Assembly: GCA_021464245.1 (NCBI GenBank)
Contig: JADCRB010000006.1
Span: 3,896,280-3,960,279, forward strand
DNA from: Carallia brachiata
Lineage: Eukaryota > Streptophyta > Magnoliopsida > Malpighiales > Rhizophoraceae
DNA length: 64,000 bases
Reading direction: 5' to 3'
The position numbers were made by a program, and so were the translations under genes. The notes beneath the pieces are model-generated. The model saw nothing but the letters and a program-made list of their open reading frames with translations, was not told where the DNA came from and did not search any database. Shown here piece after piece: positions 13,167 through 25,072 of the stretch. Numbering within the stretch: position 1 is the first letter of the stretch; each line of letters begins with the position of its first letter.

Positions 13167-13228
13167 GGAGAAATTTTCTTGAGAGATTTTCAAAATTTTT
13201 TTGCTGATTTTTTTTTAATATGTTTACA
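13167..13228 (-). repeat. Remnant of the 5' LTR of the gypsy element
   Basis: On the minus strand it starts TGTAAACAT like the other LTRs, then jumps within about 25 bp to the R/U5 portion ending in CTCTCAAGAAAATTTCTCC. Over 700 bp of LTR, and probably the primer site, have been deleted. Confidence 0.6.
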
Positions 13229-13951
13229 GTATCATCATTGAAAGCCTATGGCCAAAGACCATCCAAAGGCCTTTTAGTAGAAAAAAAAATTCTTTTAAAT
13301 TAAGATTTAAAATAATATTAAATATATTGAGTATTTAACTTTTGACAAAAAAAAAATCTCTAAAGAAAGGTATGTCATTTTGTTTTATTAATCATTTATT
13401 AATTATATTAGTTGTATTCATCGCTTTTGTAACTGTGTAGATATTCATTTCTTATCTTAACATGGAGACACCTATTTCATTTGGAGGCTAATTGATGAAC
13501 CTCACATCCACTTTTGCTTAAACACAACTCTGTGACCTCTACACATTAAATAAACGAATTAACTTAATAAAATACACAACAACCCAAAACAAACAAACAC
13601 ACACACACACACACCCATATATATGGATGTATGTATGTACATGTGTATATCTTTCTTCCTTATAAAAATTGCATGTATGTGGTGATTTTTGGATGTAAAA
13701 AAGCTAAGATGGTCCTGCTTGAGCAGGGCTTTGTGCTAATGGCGACGGGACCATCAGCATGATCATCACTATTATTATATTTATCAGTCGGAGAAAAAAC
13801 AGGACTTTCGAGAAGAACCTTGAATAGGACATGGGTACCCCTAGTGGATAGACTAGAGATGGCCAATGATATCAACCTGTCATATATCTTCAGTTGTTGT
13901 ATTTCTTGAAAATAAATTTTTTGAATTTATTCAGATAAAAGTTTATATTAT
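13229..13951. other. Unique upstream DNA resumed after the gypsy insertion
   Basis: Colinear with 43985-44640 and with 21700-22150 plus 22642-22790. No gene seen. Contains a CA/TA microsatellite near 13592-13625. Confidence 0.6.
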
Positions 13952-14820
13952 TGTAAACATAAAAAAAAAAAAGAAAAAAAAAAGAGAGTCAATAGTCGAC
14001 TTATTCCTTTCGGATGTGTGCTTTCACACGGAAAAGTCGACTTATTCCTTTCGCACGCGTGCTTTCACACGGGAAAATCGACTTATTCCCTTCACACGGA
14101 AAAGTCGACTTATTCCTTTCACACGCATGCGTTCACACAAGAGGGGAAACCCTATAAATAGGCTCATGCCCCTCAGTTTGAAACATATTCAGCAAATCTG
14201 TAAATAGAAAAATACAGAGAATTTGAGAGAAAAAGAAAATTTTAAAAATCTCTCAAGAAAATTTCTCCTTTTCCTACGTATTTTTACTCTGCAGTATACT
14301 CTCTTAACTCCTTTTTGAGAGATATTTCAGGGGTAAGCCCAAAAAAATTTGCTGTTTCCATTTCTAAAGTTATTTTTAGGTTTGTATTCTCAGATCGCTT
14401 TAGATATGAATTTATGAGAATATAAATCTGAAAATATCAAATTACTACAAATCCGGCTGGGATCAAGTCTCATACGGCCCTCAGCGAAATTCAGGCAGCT
14501 CATCCGAGAATAAGTCTCTTCGACCCTCGGTGAAATTAAGTCAGATCGGCTCAGATAAGGTCTCTGCGGTTCTTAACCGTAGTCTAAACGTCCAAATCAG
14601 ATCCAGTTTCAGTCTACCCAGTTCAAGATAAAGCTGTGAAAATTATTTCTGTCAAGATTAAGCTCGTGCAGCCCTTGACGGAGTCAAAAAAGGAACACTA
14701 ATTGAAGGATCTACAGAGATCGACCCCACGTGAATTTTCTTTTATTTTTAAATTTTTATTTGTAATTTATTTTTATATTTTTGAGTCTAACTGTTTTAGA
14801 CTCGAAATTTACCAGTTACA
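13952..14820 (+). mobile_element. Solo LTR of a gypsy element
   Basis: Starts TGTAAAC and ends GTTACA, flanked by the perfect 5-bp duplication ATTAT (13947-13951 and 14821-14825). The matching DNA at about 44640 has no insertion. A TATA box (TATAAATA, 14153-14160) places the promoter on the plus strand, opposite to the larger gypsy copy. It has the same LTR family as 4628-5406 with a different U3. Formed by LTR-LTR recombination. Confidence 0.85.
13995..14141 (+). repeat. Tandem repeats in the U3 of the solo LTR
   Basis: Four imperfect units of about 26-42 bp, each starting (G)TCGACTTATTCC and ending with TTCACACGG or a variant, just upstream of the LTR TATA box. The position suggests promoter or enhancer repeats. 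They are absent from the LTR at 4628-5406. Confidence 0.75.
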
Positions 14821-16289
14821 ATTATATATAAAATATTTTAATTATATAGACAATATTTTATAAAATATAAAAAATTCCAATGACATATTATGTGTTTGTC
14901 TAAAATCTTTATATTTCTCATAGTTTGTATAATATAAAATATTTTACATGTAGTATAAATTTTTTATTTCTAAATAATTTTTATCTTCAAATAAATTCAT
15001 GAGATTGTGCGATTCTTTTTTAATGAGAGTAACTCTTTTTAACTCTATAATTCTTATAATCTTTATTTCTCAAAAATAGAAGTTGAGACTTTAAAATAAA
15101 ATTTAATTACTAAAGTATCCTTAAATAACCAATTGTATGCATAGCGTAAGAACTTATATGTCTACCGTTTTCGTAAAAAGTTAATCAAGCGTTACAAATC
15201 TTACCATGGAAAACCGGCTTTTGAATTTTGAGTTGAATTTGGGTCAATTCGGAATATTTTTTATTCCATGATTTCATAATTTGGTTCTAATAAAACTTAG
15301 AAAAATCAATTTATTGTCTCTCTGGTTTTTCTTCGGTCCAATAAAACTTGCGAAAGATTATTTATTGCGTCTTTTGAGAGTCACATGGAGTTGAACTAAC
15401 TAGCATGTCTTGAATTTAATCGCAATCTCCCAATTTTTCATTGCTCGCGGGAAAGAATTGAGAACTTAACAATTGTTTGCTTTCGGTTTTTTTTTTTTTT
15501 TTTTTTTGGTTGGGGGGTGGGGGAACAGAGAACTTAAATAGTTCATCAAACGCACAGCTTTCTCACGTTATTGTTTTGTTTTTCACTTTTTTTTTATTAT
15601 TCAGATCAATTTCATTAATAATGTGTTTGGATTTGATAAAAAAGATAGTTATGAAAAAAGAAAATAATTTAGATAGATGAGAAAATTTTGAAAAAGTAAA
15701 TAATTATAAAAAATGATATAATTTTAAAAAGTTATTTTCTTTTCAACAAAATTATTTTCTATAATTTTCCTACAAACAAACAAAGCATAAATGACAAGCA
15801 GATATAAGTTTGGTACAAGTCCAAGAGGGGCAATTATTATGCTACGTTTGTATAAATATCATCTTGTACACCCCTCCACCCGTAGATCTGCCCATGTCTT
15901 TATTATGCTATGCTACAAGTATTCAATTTTGCATACTCGTAGAAAGTCCGTAACCAGGTGAGATGTGATCCTAAATTAATAAAAGTACGTAACGAAATAG
16001 GCAAATATAGGAGGAGAAAGACACGCAGAAGAAATATAATGGTGAGTATAAAATTGATACTATATCATAAAAAATATATCATTTTTTTTAAAAAAATAAA
16101 TAAATCATTAAATTAATAAAGTGTTTTCTATATAATATAGATTACATATCTATATAATAGTGTCTAATATAAAAATTAGGAACTTCGCTAAGAAGGTGCA
16201 TTTATTAAACAACATCGCGAAACATACATGCATGCATGCAAGCATTTACTTTGGTCGATCAGCTTAGAAGGTTCATTGATTTAACATTA
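14821..16289. other. Intergenic DNA between MATE units 1 and 2
   Basis: No credible gene. Colinear with 44670-46140. Contains a T/G-rich tract near 15486-15525 whose counterpart is the 21-G run at 45320. Ends at the duplication breakpoint in MATE exon 2. Confidence 0.6.
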
Positions 16290-17399
16290 ATGTATGCACT
16301 AGGGAAGATTATGTTCTGAGCTTGCAAGAACTTTTGTATGGGAAAATTTGCGGCGTAGGCGAATATTTGTGGAATAAGACCATAGACAAAGACTGCGGCT
16401 TCGGATGCAATGGTTGCTGATTCTCCTGGTAGGAGCAAGAGTTGCTCGGAAAATATGTATATTATGGCAAGAGGGATCCCGGTTATCATTAGCAGAGAGG
16501 TTGCTCTTTGCAGATAAATGCCCAGCATCTCATACTTGCATGCCCCATGGGCCTGCCCACACAGCGTCTCCACTGCACTTCCCATCCCTAGCTGCATGAG
16601 CACGCACGATGTTAATAACATATAATTTCATCACAACAACACATATATTGGAAACAAATTGCGGGGAAAAGTACTCATTTTTATTTCCTAGTTGCATGAG
16701 TTTTCTGTCCTACTTGATTGAATTTGATTTTTCGAGTCAAATATATGTCATCTTATATAGTTATTATTTACAAATAGGTCATTTCTATATCTCAAACACG
16801 TGACTTTGATTTAATTTGAACAGCATAATTGATTTATTGGTACTTGACCTTCAGTTGGCCCATAATACTATATATTGGACTTTAGTAACTTTTTTTTTTT
16901 AATCCTTTGGAGCTGATACATAGGATCGAGATAGAGGCATAAGGGAGGAACTGAAATTTCAACTTTAGATTCTCAAGTTATCAATTACGTTAGTTATTAG
17001 TGAGTCCTCTGACTGACTCCAATACCTACCTACGATAGTAGCGTCAAGAAACAAAGAAATGAAGTTGAGAGTATGTACCAAGAGGCCATAGGCGAAGACT
17101 TGGATTCCATTGTTACCGAGTGAGGAAGCAGCAAGCTCAAGGTTTCCGAGATGACCACAGAAGATCTGGGTGGAGACGGAAACCACATTACCGAGCACAT
17201 AAACCACAACTGCTGGTGCTGCTAGCCGAAAGAGGGTTTTCAGTTCCACCAACGTGGCCCTTCCGAGTCGCTGTGATTGTGGCAAATCGGTGTCGGATAA
17301 TATGTGCTCGATCTCAGAGCTAAATCGTTCCATGGATGATTGTTTTTCCCATGAAACGGCTTCCCGGGACTCGTTTTCAGTGCATTCGATAGGGTCCAT
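16290..17399 (-). pseudogene. MATE transporter copy 2, truncated inside exon 2
   Basis: Exon 1 (17079-17399, ATG at 17399) and the first ~300 nt of exon 2 (acceptor at 16591) are open and clearly MATE, with [20 protein letters not shown] and [12 protein letters not shown]. The homology stops abruptly at 16290, where exon 2 of the other copies would continue after the residues PSAYI. To the left the DNA instead matches the distal upstream region of the neighbouring unit (46040-46140), so this is a duplication breakpoint and not decay. It also carries substitutions in conserved places (AYGARK to [14 protein letters not shown] to LLLLPGES). No exons 3-7 follow, so no functional transporter can be made. 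Confidence 0.85.
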
Positions 17400-18048
17400 G
17401 AAATGCTGTTCTCTCTCACGCTCACTTACTGTCCATAACAGAGATAAGGTAGGGCTACTCTTATAAGGAGAACGATCGTAATTAATTTGTCAGACAGACA
17501 TTCAGACAGAGAAGTCTTCATGATTGCTTTGAAATTTTACTAAGGATTTTAATAGTTACACATATTATATATATATATATATAATTTAATAAAAAATTAA
17601 AATTAAAATTTAAATAGATGTTATTTTAAAATGTAAAATATAAATATTATATAAAATTTTTTTAATTAATACAGTGTGAAAAATAATTATTATATTTATG
17701 TATGTATGAATATAAATACAAAAATTTGTATACCTATCTTTTCCCTTTACTAATTATGACTCACTTTGTTGTAAAATGTTGTTTGATGGCAGAAAAAATA
17801 TATGACCATATATGAATAGTATAAAAAATTTAAATTTTTTTTAAAAAAATTAAAGTATAAAAATGACATTAAATACATTTAAAATAACACTAAATATATT
17901 TAGAATTTAATTTTTTTAATTAAAAAAATATAACTATATGTTGGGTCAAAAATTTATAGTCATGTAATAAAATGGTTAACGGAAATGGGTCCAACCTTAT
18001 TAAATAGAAAGTTGGTTGGATTGTAGATCATAGTCGTCGAAGGATTCA

Positions 18049-18974
18049 GGTGCATTTGGTACATAGATTAGATAGTGCGGTATAGGATAGTATATGTTAA
18101 TATAATATATGATAGGTTAGATTACTAGCTTATATTATGTTTCGATGTCATCAAATAGTATATAATAGTTATCTTATTTAATATTTGGATAATATGTGAT
18201 AAAATAATATAGTATATCAAAAAAATTTTTTACCCTTAAAAATAATTGATTTACATTTACTATTTATTTTAATATTTTTATTAAAAATAATTAAAATTAA
18301 GTAATGAAATTAATATTTATTGTACATGTTATTATACATTATATTGTTTATAATTTTTCAATTTTGTATAAAAAAATATTTTTTTAAATTAAGTATTAAT
18401 TTTATTTATACAAATAAATTTTAAAAATATCAAAAAAAAGATTAATATTTTTTTATTTTTTGAGGAAAAATTAAATAAATTTTAAGAGATAAATTTTCAA
18501 ATTTATATGAAAAAAATGAAAGAATGAGCACGAGAGAGAGAGAGAATGACGAGAGAGAAAGGAAGGGAGGAAGGAGGAGACAGGGAGGAGAGAGAAAGGA
18601 AGGGAGGAAGGAGGAGGGAGGGGAGAGAAAGGGAAGAGAGAGAGATGAGGAGTGAGAGAGTGAAGGGAAGAGAGAGAAGATGAGAGAGAAATAATTTTTT
18701 TTAATTTTATGTTAATTTTTTTAAAAATATTTAAAATTTATTTTAATTAAGAGGATATTTTAGTAAATATATAATTTATTAATACTAGTCCATGATATAA
18801 GATAGATTAGTCTATAAGAGTTAAAAGGATAGTATTATTTCATATTCATATGATAGTAAACTCACACTAGTATAACTTATACCTATCTTATTAACCAACC
18901 AAACATGGATTAAGGTGGAATAGTTGGTCATTAGTCTATCCTATTTTATCATATCTCATAAAACAAACGCACCC
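18049..18974. mobile_element. TIR DNA transposon or MITE with an internal polypurine block
   Basis: Ends GGTGCATTTGG and, reading inward from the right, GGGTGCGTTTG. Flanked by TTCA on both sides; the equivalent site in unit 1 (near 2705) has a single TTCA and no insertion. No transposase ORF. Termini of this kind occur in Harbinger and hAT derivatives; the superfamily is unresolved. Confidence 0.65.
18524..18690 (+). repeat. GA-rich polypurine tract
   Basis: About 165 bp almost entirely of A and G, with GGAAGGGAGGAAGGAGGAG repeated twice, inside the TIR element. Capable of triplex-type structure. Confidence 0.8.
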
Positions 18975-19640
18975 TTCATCCATACCACAGAATTATGGGT
19001 ATAAATATTTGTCAAAGCATATTGTCTGGATGGTAATGATTTTTAGTAAATCTGAAGTTTGCTTTTTTGTAATTTAGTGTAGCGATTGGACCTACCTTTT
19101 GATACATATTGAGTGTACTCAATTCTCTTATGGAGGACTTATCGCAACCCCTGCTTTTCTATCTCTTGACAATTTTTTTTTTTTTTTAAAAAAGAATGTT
19201 CGTTGGAACAGAAGCTCAGACTTACAATGGGATGGTGGTTTCAGCTAATATCTATTGGATAAGACATTATAATTCAGTGAACATAACGGAAAGGAAACAC
19301 AATTGACAAATTTAAAGTTGGCAGTCAGAACAAAATAATTAAACGAAGAAAAGGCCGAAATGATCTGTCAATTTTGACCATGTGTTTTCTTTGCAAAATA
19401 ACCTAAGCTTTTTGAGATAAATGAAGTATAATTATCAAACCCAACTAGGAAACAGATTACATTTGATGAGGAAACGAGGATCTTGTTGTCCGGTAATAAG
19501 ATTACTAGATTACTCACTCAATGGGATGTAAAATTCTTTTTTTCTTTTCGGGAACAATTATATAGGTATACAAAATTATGTACAAAGTTTGTACGTGACA
19601 TCCAGGCGTTTAAGATACTATATTATATATATATATATAT

Positions 19641-19735
19641 TAAGGTTGTCAGAATCAGACCAGCTATCGAACCAAAAATATTAGTGGGTCAATATTCAGC
19701 CAGTTTAATTGGTTAAACCGGTATTTGAACCAATA

Positions 19736-19776
<41 letters not shown>

Positions 19777-20102
19777 AAAAGTAATTAAAAGAATAATATT
19801 TATAGATAACAATTAAATATTAATTTTTTTAATTTTAAAGATTAAATTGAAAAGTTTGACTAAATTTTAGACTAAATTGAAATTGTAATTACAGTTAGAG
19901 GTCAAATTATAATTTATAAATTTTTAGTTTAATTTAAACAGGTCTAACCGGTCTGATTTTTGACTAATTTTTATCAATTTTTGACCGGTTTTGATCAATC
20001 CGAGTCCTTATCTAAAAAATACTATGAACCGGACCAGACCTTTGGCCGGTTACCGATTGAACTGGTCGGACCGACCGGTTCTGTCCGGTTCTGACATCAC
20101 TG
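19641..20102 (+). mobile_element. CCGGTT-rich hAT-like MITE, copy A
   Basis: Begins AAGGTTGTCAGAATC and ends with the inverted counterpart TTCTGACATCACTG. Flanks ATATATAT and ATATATAC form an 8-bp duplication (weak because the site is a TA repeat). The right third is dense in ACCGGT and CCGGTT. Same family as the copies at 31343, 37053 and 41504. Confidence 0.7.
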
Positions 20103-22113
20103 ATATATACTAGTTAAAGGTATCAAAATAGGTCATCGGGTCATATTTAGGTCGAGTCACTTGGATTGTGTCATTTCAGGTCACATTAACTTTGGGTTAA
20201 ACTATCTTCGCGTTATTTCAAGTTTGGGTCGATTGAGTTCGAGTCATCCCACAAGTTGGTCATGCCATCGTTTTTTATGATGTGACTTTTTATAAGACTT
20301 TTTGCAAAAGCAAAAAATTAAAAAAAACATCTTTAAAATCAAAAAATTGCTAAATTAAAAAAAAGGTATTTAAGAGTTTTTTTTATTAAAAAAAACTAAA
20401 AACTTAAAATAAAATCAGTTAATTCATAAAAATCTGAAAATATTTAGAAAAAAATATATAGTTAAAATTTATAATAAAAATAATAGAAACTATATTTTTT
20501 GTGACATAAAATCTATAATTTAAATACTATAATTTTTTATTTTATTTTTTAATTTCTTAAGGAAAAAAAGTAACTGACAGATTAGGTCACTTATGATTCA
20601 ACTCAACCCGACCCAACTCTAAATTTTTTGGGTCATTTGTTCAGTTCATTTTTGGGTTTGTGCACTTTTAGGTCGAGGTTTAGGTCATGCTTTTCTGGTG
20701 AGTTCAGGTCAACTGGTTGGGCTAGGTCAAAACTTGACGCAACTAGTTCTACTACATAACTATATTTTAAATAGTATCAAAGCGATCATTCATGATATTT
20801 AACAGTTTATTTATTTGTTTAATTTCAATTAGAATTATCCAATAGTTCATATCATTTTGATCTCATTTTCATTCCACTTAAGGACTCAAGCCAAGTATTT
20901 CCTAATATATATTAGGGGAACATTATATCGAAAAAATAATTTAACATGAGCAGCAACACATAACTAGAAGCAAGAAGCCTCCCATCTATTCGCACGTATC
21001 AAACCAAAAAATTCATAATTTTCTCTTTCGCGATAGCAATATGAGCTCTGCTCCAAAAATTATTGTTAGCCCACCAAAGAAGAAACAAGGTACATGAACA
21101 AATGTTTTCCAATGTCCATGAATATACACGCATGAAATCATATGTAACCAAAAAAAAAAGAAACATTGGAAGTTTAAGTTTTCTCGTCCAAATTAAGTGA
21201 ATGTGCAATAAGCTCCATTAAAAGTGCACCCGATCAATTATAATATGTAACAAGTTTGCACAATCGTATCAATCTTATTGCACATTCACTCAGATTTCTT
21301 GCACGTCCAAACATTTTTAGCAAAATTTCAAATTTCAGAACAAAATTAATTTTAAATTTGATTTATGTGGTTATATGCCCATGTACCCAAGCTGCCAACT
21401 AAATGTCTTTCCAAATTGTGGTGTCGTTTGTTTACGAATTATTTCTGGTAATCCAACAAACGTTCTTTTCTTATAGTCATATTTATGACTAGTAGAGCAC
21501 ATTTATTGGTCGTCTTTCTACTTGCAAAAGTCGTGTTTCTTAGTCTGGGTTGGGCTAGTCGTACGTAACATGGGATTAATGGTGGAGAATCATTGGAAGG
21601 ATTTTCAAGCTGGGAGCCAATTCTTTTCGTGCTCAAAAATATTTTTTGAGCACAAAAGTGATCAACAATTGGATGCAATTAATAATTAAAAAAGTTTAAA
21701 GTGTAATGGCTAGAGACCATCAAGAGGCCTTTCAGTTTAAACAAAAAAAATTGAATTTTTATTTTTAAATCTAAGTTCAGAATAACATTTCATACATTGA
21801 AAATTTAGCTTTTGACGAAAAAAAGTCCGAAGAAATCCTCTGACCATCTATCTGAGACCTTATATCATTTTATTAATTTATGTCAGCTGTATCCACCGCT
21901 TTTGTAACCGTGAAGTTATTTTATTTGTTGGTGGTTGCATGTTAGAAATCCCCTTCTTTTTATCTTAAAATGGACACCTATTTCATTTTGGAGGCTAATT
22001 GACGTACCTCACATCTACTTTTGCTTATTAACAAAAGAACACAATTACGTGACCTCTACACATTAAATAAACAAGTGCACGCGCTTGCGCGCGCGCGCGC
22101 GCACACACACACA

Positions 22114-22141
<28 letters not shown>
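20103..22141. other. Upstream DNA of MATE unit 2, no gene
   Basis: 20110-20760 is AT-rich with scattered GGTCA repeats. 20930-21700 is colinear with 3800-4560, and 21700-22080 with the DNA right of the gypsy element. No coding signal on either strand. Confidence 0.5.

Positions 22142-22143
<2 letters not shown>
22079..22143. repeat. Compound microsatellite (GC)n(AC)n(TA)n
   Basis: Consecutive alternating purine-pyrimidine runs of GC, then AC, then TA, about 65 bp in all. The counterparts in units 1 and 4 are much shorter or absent. Potential Z-DNA or cruciform site. Confidence 0.85.
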
Positions 22144-22147
<4 letters not shown>

Positions 22148-22150
22148 TTT

Positions 22151-22641
22151 GAGTTATTATTAAAAAATAATATCATTTTTGCGTTTTTTTATAAATTAGT
22201 ACCACTTTTAAAAATTAATAAATTTAACACAGTTTAATTTTTTTTTTTTTACAAATCTAGCACAACTTTTAACAATTAACAAATCTAGTACAATTCAATT
22301 ATTTTTTAACAAATCTATCATACTGTCAGTTAAAAATAATCAAATTTTCAGTATGTACATATGTACATGTGACATTTGGGAGTTTTAAACTATTAGATTT
22401 AGACGTAAATGTATCATATGTGTATATTAAAACATTCATTTACTTTTAATTAATTATTTTTAACTGACAATGTGTTAGATTTGTTAGAAAATAATTAAAA
22501 TGTACTAGATTTGTTAATTGTTAAAGATTGTGTTAGATTTGTAAGAAAATAATTAAACTGTACTAAATTTGTTAATTTTTAAAGGTGATGCTAAATTTGT
22601 AAAAAAATATAAAAATAGTGTTATTTTTTTGATAATAACCC
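22151..22641. mobile_element. Fold-back MITE with 9-bp target duplication (Mutator-like), copy 1
   Basis: Flanked by perfect TATGATTTT repeats (22142-22150 and 22642-22650). The empty site is seen at 13675 and 44373. The two halves are imperfect inverted repeats of more than 200 bp, starting GAGTTATTATT and AGGGTTATTATC. Non-coding. Same family as 27052-27531. Confidence 0.8.
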
Positions 22642-23138
22642 TATGATTTTTGGATGTAAAAGGCTCAAGTGGTCCTCCTTGAGCAGGGCTTTATGCTGAT
22701 GGCGTCAGGACCATTAGCATGATCATCACTATTACTATCCGTAGGAGGAGAAGCAAGACTTTCAAGATTATATATAAAATATTTTATATTATATACAGAT
22801 AATATTTTATAGAATATAAAAAAAATTCCCATGACATATTATGTGTTCATTTGAAATCTCTATATTTTACATAGTTTGCATAATACAAAATATTTTATAT
22901 GTAGTATAAAAAAAAAGTTTCCACATAATTTTTCTTCTTAAATAAATCCATGAAATTGTGCAAATCTTTTTCAGTGAGACTAGCTCTTTTCATCTTTATA
23001 ATTTTCATAGCTTTTCTTTTTTAAAAAGAGAATTTAAGGCTTTTAGAATTGAATTTAATTACTAAAATATTCCTGAATAACGAATTGCAAGCCATAGACT
23101 AAGAACTTATATTTCTACCGTTTGTGTTCAAAGTTAAT

Positions 23139-23805
23139 TGTGAATAAGTGACCTGTATATTTCGAACTTATAACAATTAGACTAAAAAATACAAGTGCAA
23201 ATTATAAATGAAAATTTGAAATTTAAGGAGGATCGATCTCTGTTTAATCATCTGATTAATACTCCTTGTTTAATTTCACAGCTTATTCTTGAACTGAAAG
23301 AATTAATTCTACTGAGGGGCCAAGACTTGATCTTAGGTGGACTAATGAGACTCTAGTGAGGGCTGTAGAAGATTTGATCCTACTCGGATTGGATGGATTC
23401 CAGTGAGAGTCGTATGAAACTTGATCCCACTTGGATTGGTTCTTTTTTTTTTTTTATGTCATCAAGGGGCTAAATTTTCATAACCTAATTTTGAACTGTA
23501 GGAACTACTTCCACCGAGGGCTGAGAGTTGATCTCAGGTGGAATAATTAAATTTCGATGAGAGCCGTAAGAGACTTGATCTAACTCGGATATTTAATATC
23601 TTAGATTTTTGATCTAACAGATCCAACTTAGTGACAGTTAGAGAGTATACACTTAAAATATTTTTAGTGAGAGAGAAAAAGAGCAAAACTTTAGAAGTAG
23701 AGGATTTAGTTTTACTTAGGATGTGTTAGAAGGCTTGAGAGAGTGTATTTATATGCCAAAAATTGTCATCACCTAACTCGAACAACTCTATAATATGAAA
23801 AATTC
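23139..23805 (-). repeat. Candidate LTR remnant at a duplication junction
   Basis: Starts TGTGAATAAG and shares the TTTCGAACTT, CAATTAGACT and GGATCGAT blocks with the gypsy LTR at 4628. A TATA-like ATATAAATACA lies on the minus strand near 23750. It sits exactly between unit-2 DNA (ending 23138) and the segment shared with 29490. No target duplication found. Confidence 0.45.
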
Positions 23806-25072
23806 TCCCCATTTTTATAAATCTCATATCACTTCTCAAAATTAAAACTCAAGATTTCTCAACGATAGAAGTCAAAAATCTTCATTAGGGAGCATTTCCT
23901 GAGTGACAAATGACAATATTTTATGACTGGAACATGCCTAATTTTGTGGGCTTGAAGCTAAAGCCTTTGTTTTGGTACAGTTTTATTGATCTGTTTCAAA
24001 TAAAAGAACAACCACGTTCTGCAGAAACATGCGCTGTTGCGAGTTCCGCCCAGTTTGAGAAGCCAGGGTAAAATTGCAAGGCCTGCTTATGGATGTTGGA
24101 CCGAGCTTGCTACTGTGGCGTTATCTGGAGCCCGGGAGGATGCTAATTCGCTTGACACCAAAACATCTATTCCTCCTAAACACCTCGATTAAGCGACAAA
24201 AGTTTCCTACCATTACTATACAGTATCTTTATTTGATGATAAATAAAATATATGTACTTTTTTTAATCCCTTAGAGACTTCCGAAGACCCCCAATAAGTC
24301 TAACATTCATTATGTGTCCATCGGACAAATGCGTCCATAGTGACTAAAATTGGTGTCTCGTGTACAAAAATGAGCAGTTAGGTCAGTCAATCCTCCGTGT
24401 CTCAAATAACTCAATTTTCTCCCATGAATTATTTGTTTTAATGAATTAAGTCGATCCAAAACTTGCGACAATGGGTGCACAGCAACTTAATCAACCACAA
24501 TTTGTAAGTATTGGAGGGTGGTAGGCTATGAAGTACAGAACTAAACACAAACACGGTAATATGAACACAACATGATACAAGCACAGTAACATTAATTATA
24601 AAAAAATTAGGATACATATACAGTTTAAACGCGGTTTTAAAAAGAAATGAAGTACTTGATAAGCGACGGAGGACGTCGGAAGCACCAACAGCACCAACAA
24701 CCCGTCGCTGTGCACCATCCTTTCTTTAAAAAATTCGATCAAGAAAGGTCTAAAACTAGAAAGTTTTGTATATTTTATTCTTTGATTCTTTCTTTCTTGT
24801 TCTTTTTATTTCTTTTTTTCTTAAAAAAAATTCAGTGTGTACGGTGACTATTTAAAAACCTCAAAAAAATAAACAGAAATAAAAAAATTTTAACTTTTGA
24901 ATTTTTAAAAAAAATATTAAAAAATATCTAAACGTGTTCGAATCGTGTCGGATACTTCTGATCCTCGTGCCTAACATGTGTATTCATTTTGTTTTCATTT
25001 TTTTTATCAGACACTTTTTACATATTTGACACGTATGTTAGACGTGTGTCTGTATCTGACACGTCTCTGACA

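Larger units (their letters stand above)
4628..13228 (-). mobile_element. Ty3/gypsy LTR retrotransposon, Tat-like, degenerate
   Basis: Minus-strand element of about 8.6 kb. Its boundaries are fixed by comparison with the uninterrupted DNA at about 43970-43990. The flanks are ATATC (4623-4627) and GTATC (13229-13233), a 5-bp target duplication with one mismatch. The order gag, protease, RT, RNase H, a second RNase H, integrase, then a long noncoding 3' region is the layout of the Tat clade. Every domain is split by stops or frameshifts, and the 5' LTR is reduced to about 62 bp, so it cannot be active. Confidence 0.85.
17400..19640. other. Upstream region of truncated MATE copy 2
   Basis: No gene. 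Proximal promoter shared with copies 1 and 4, then AT-rich DNA and a TIR element (18049-18974). Related to 1989-3260. Confidence 0.55.

Noticed and set aside
13866..14207. 113-residue plus-strand open frame
   Set aside because: Spans the solo LTR border and its tandem repeats; the repeat length and composition keep it open by chance.
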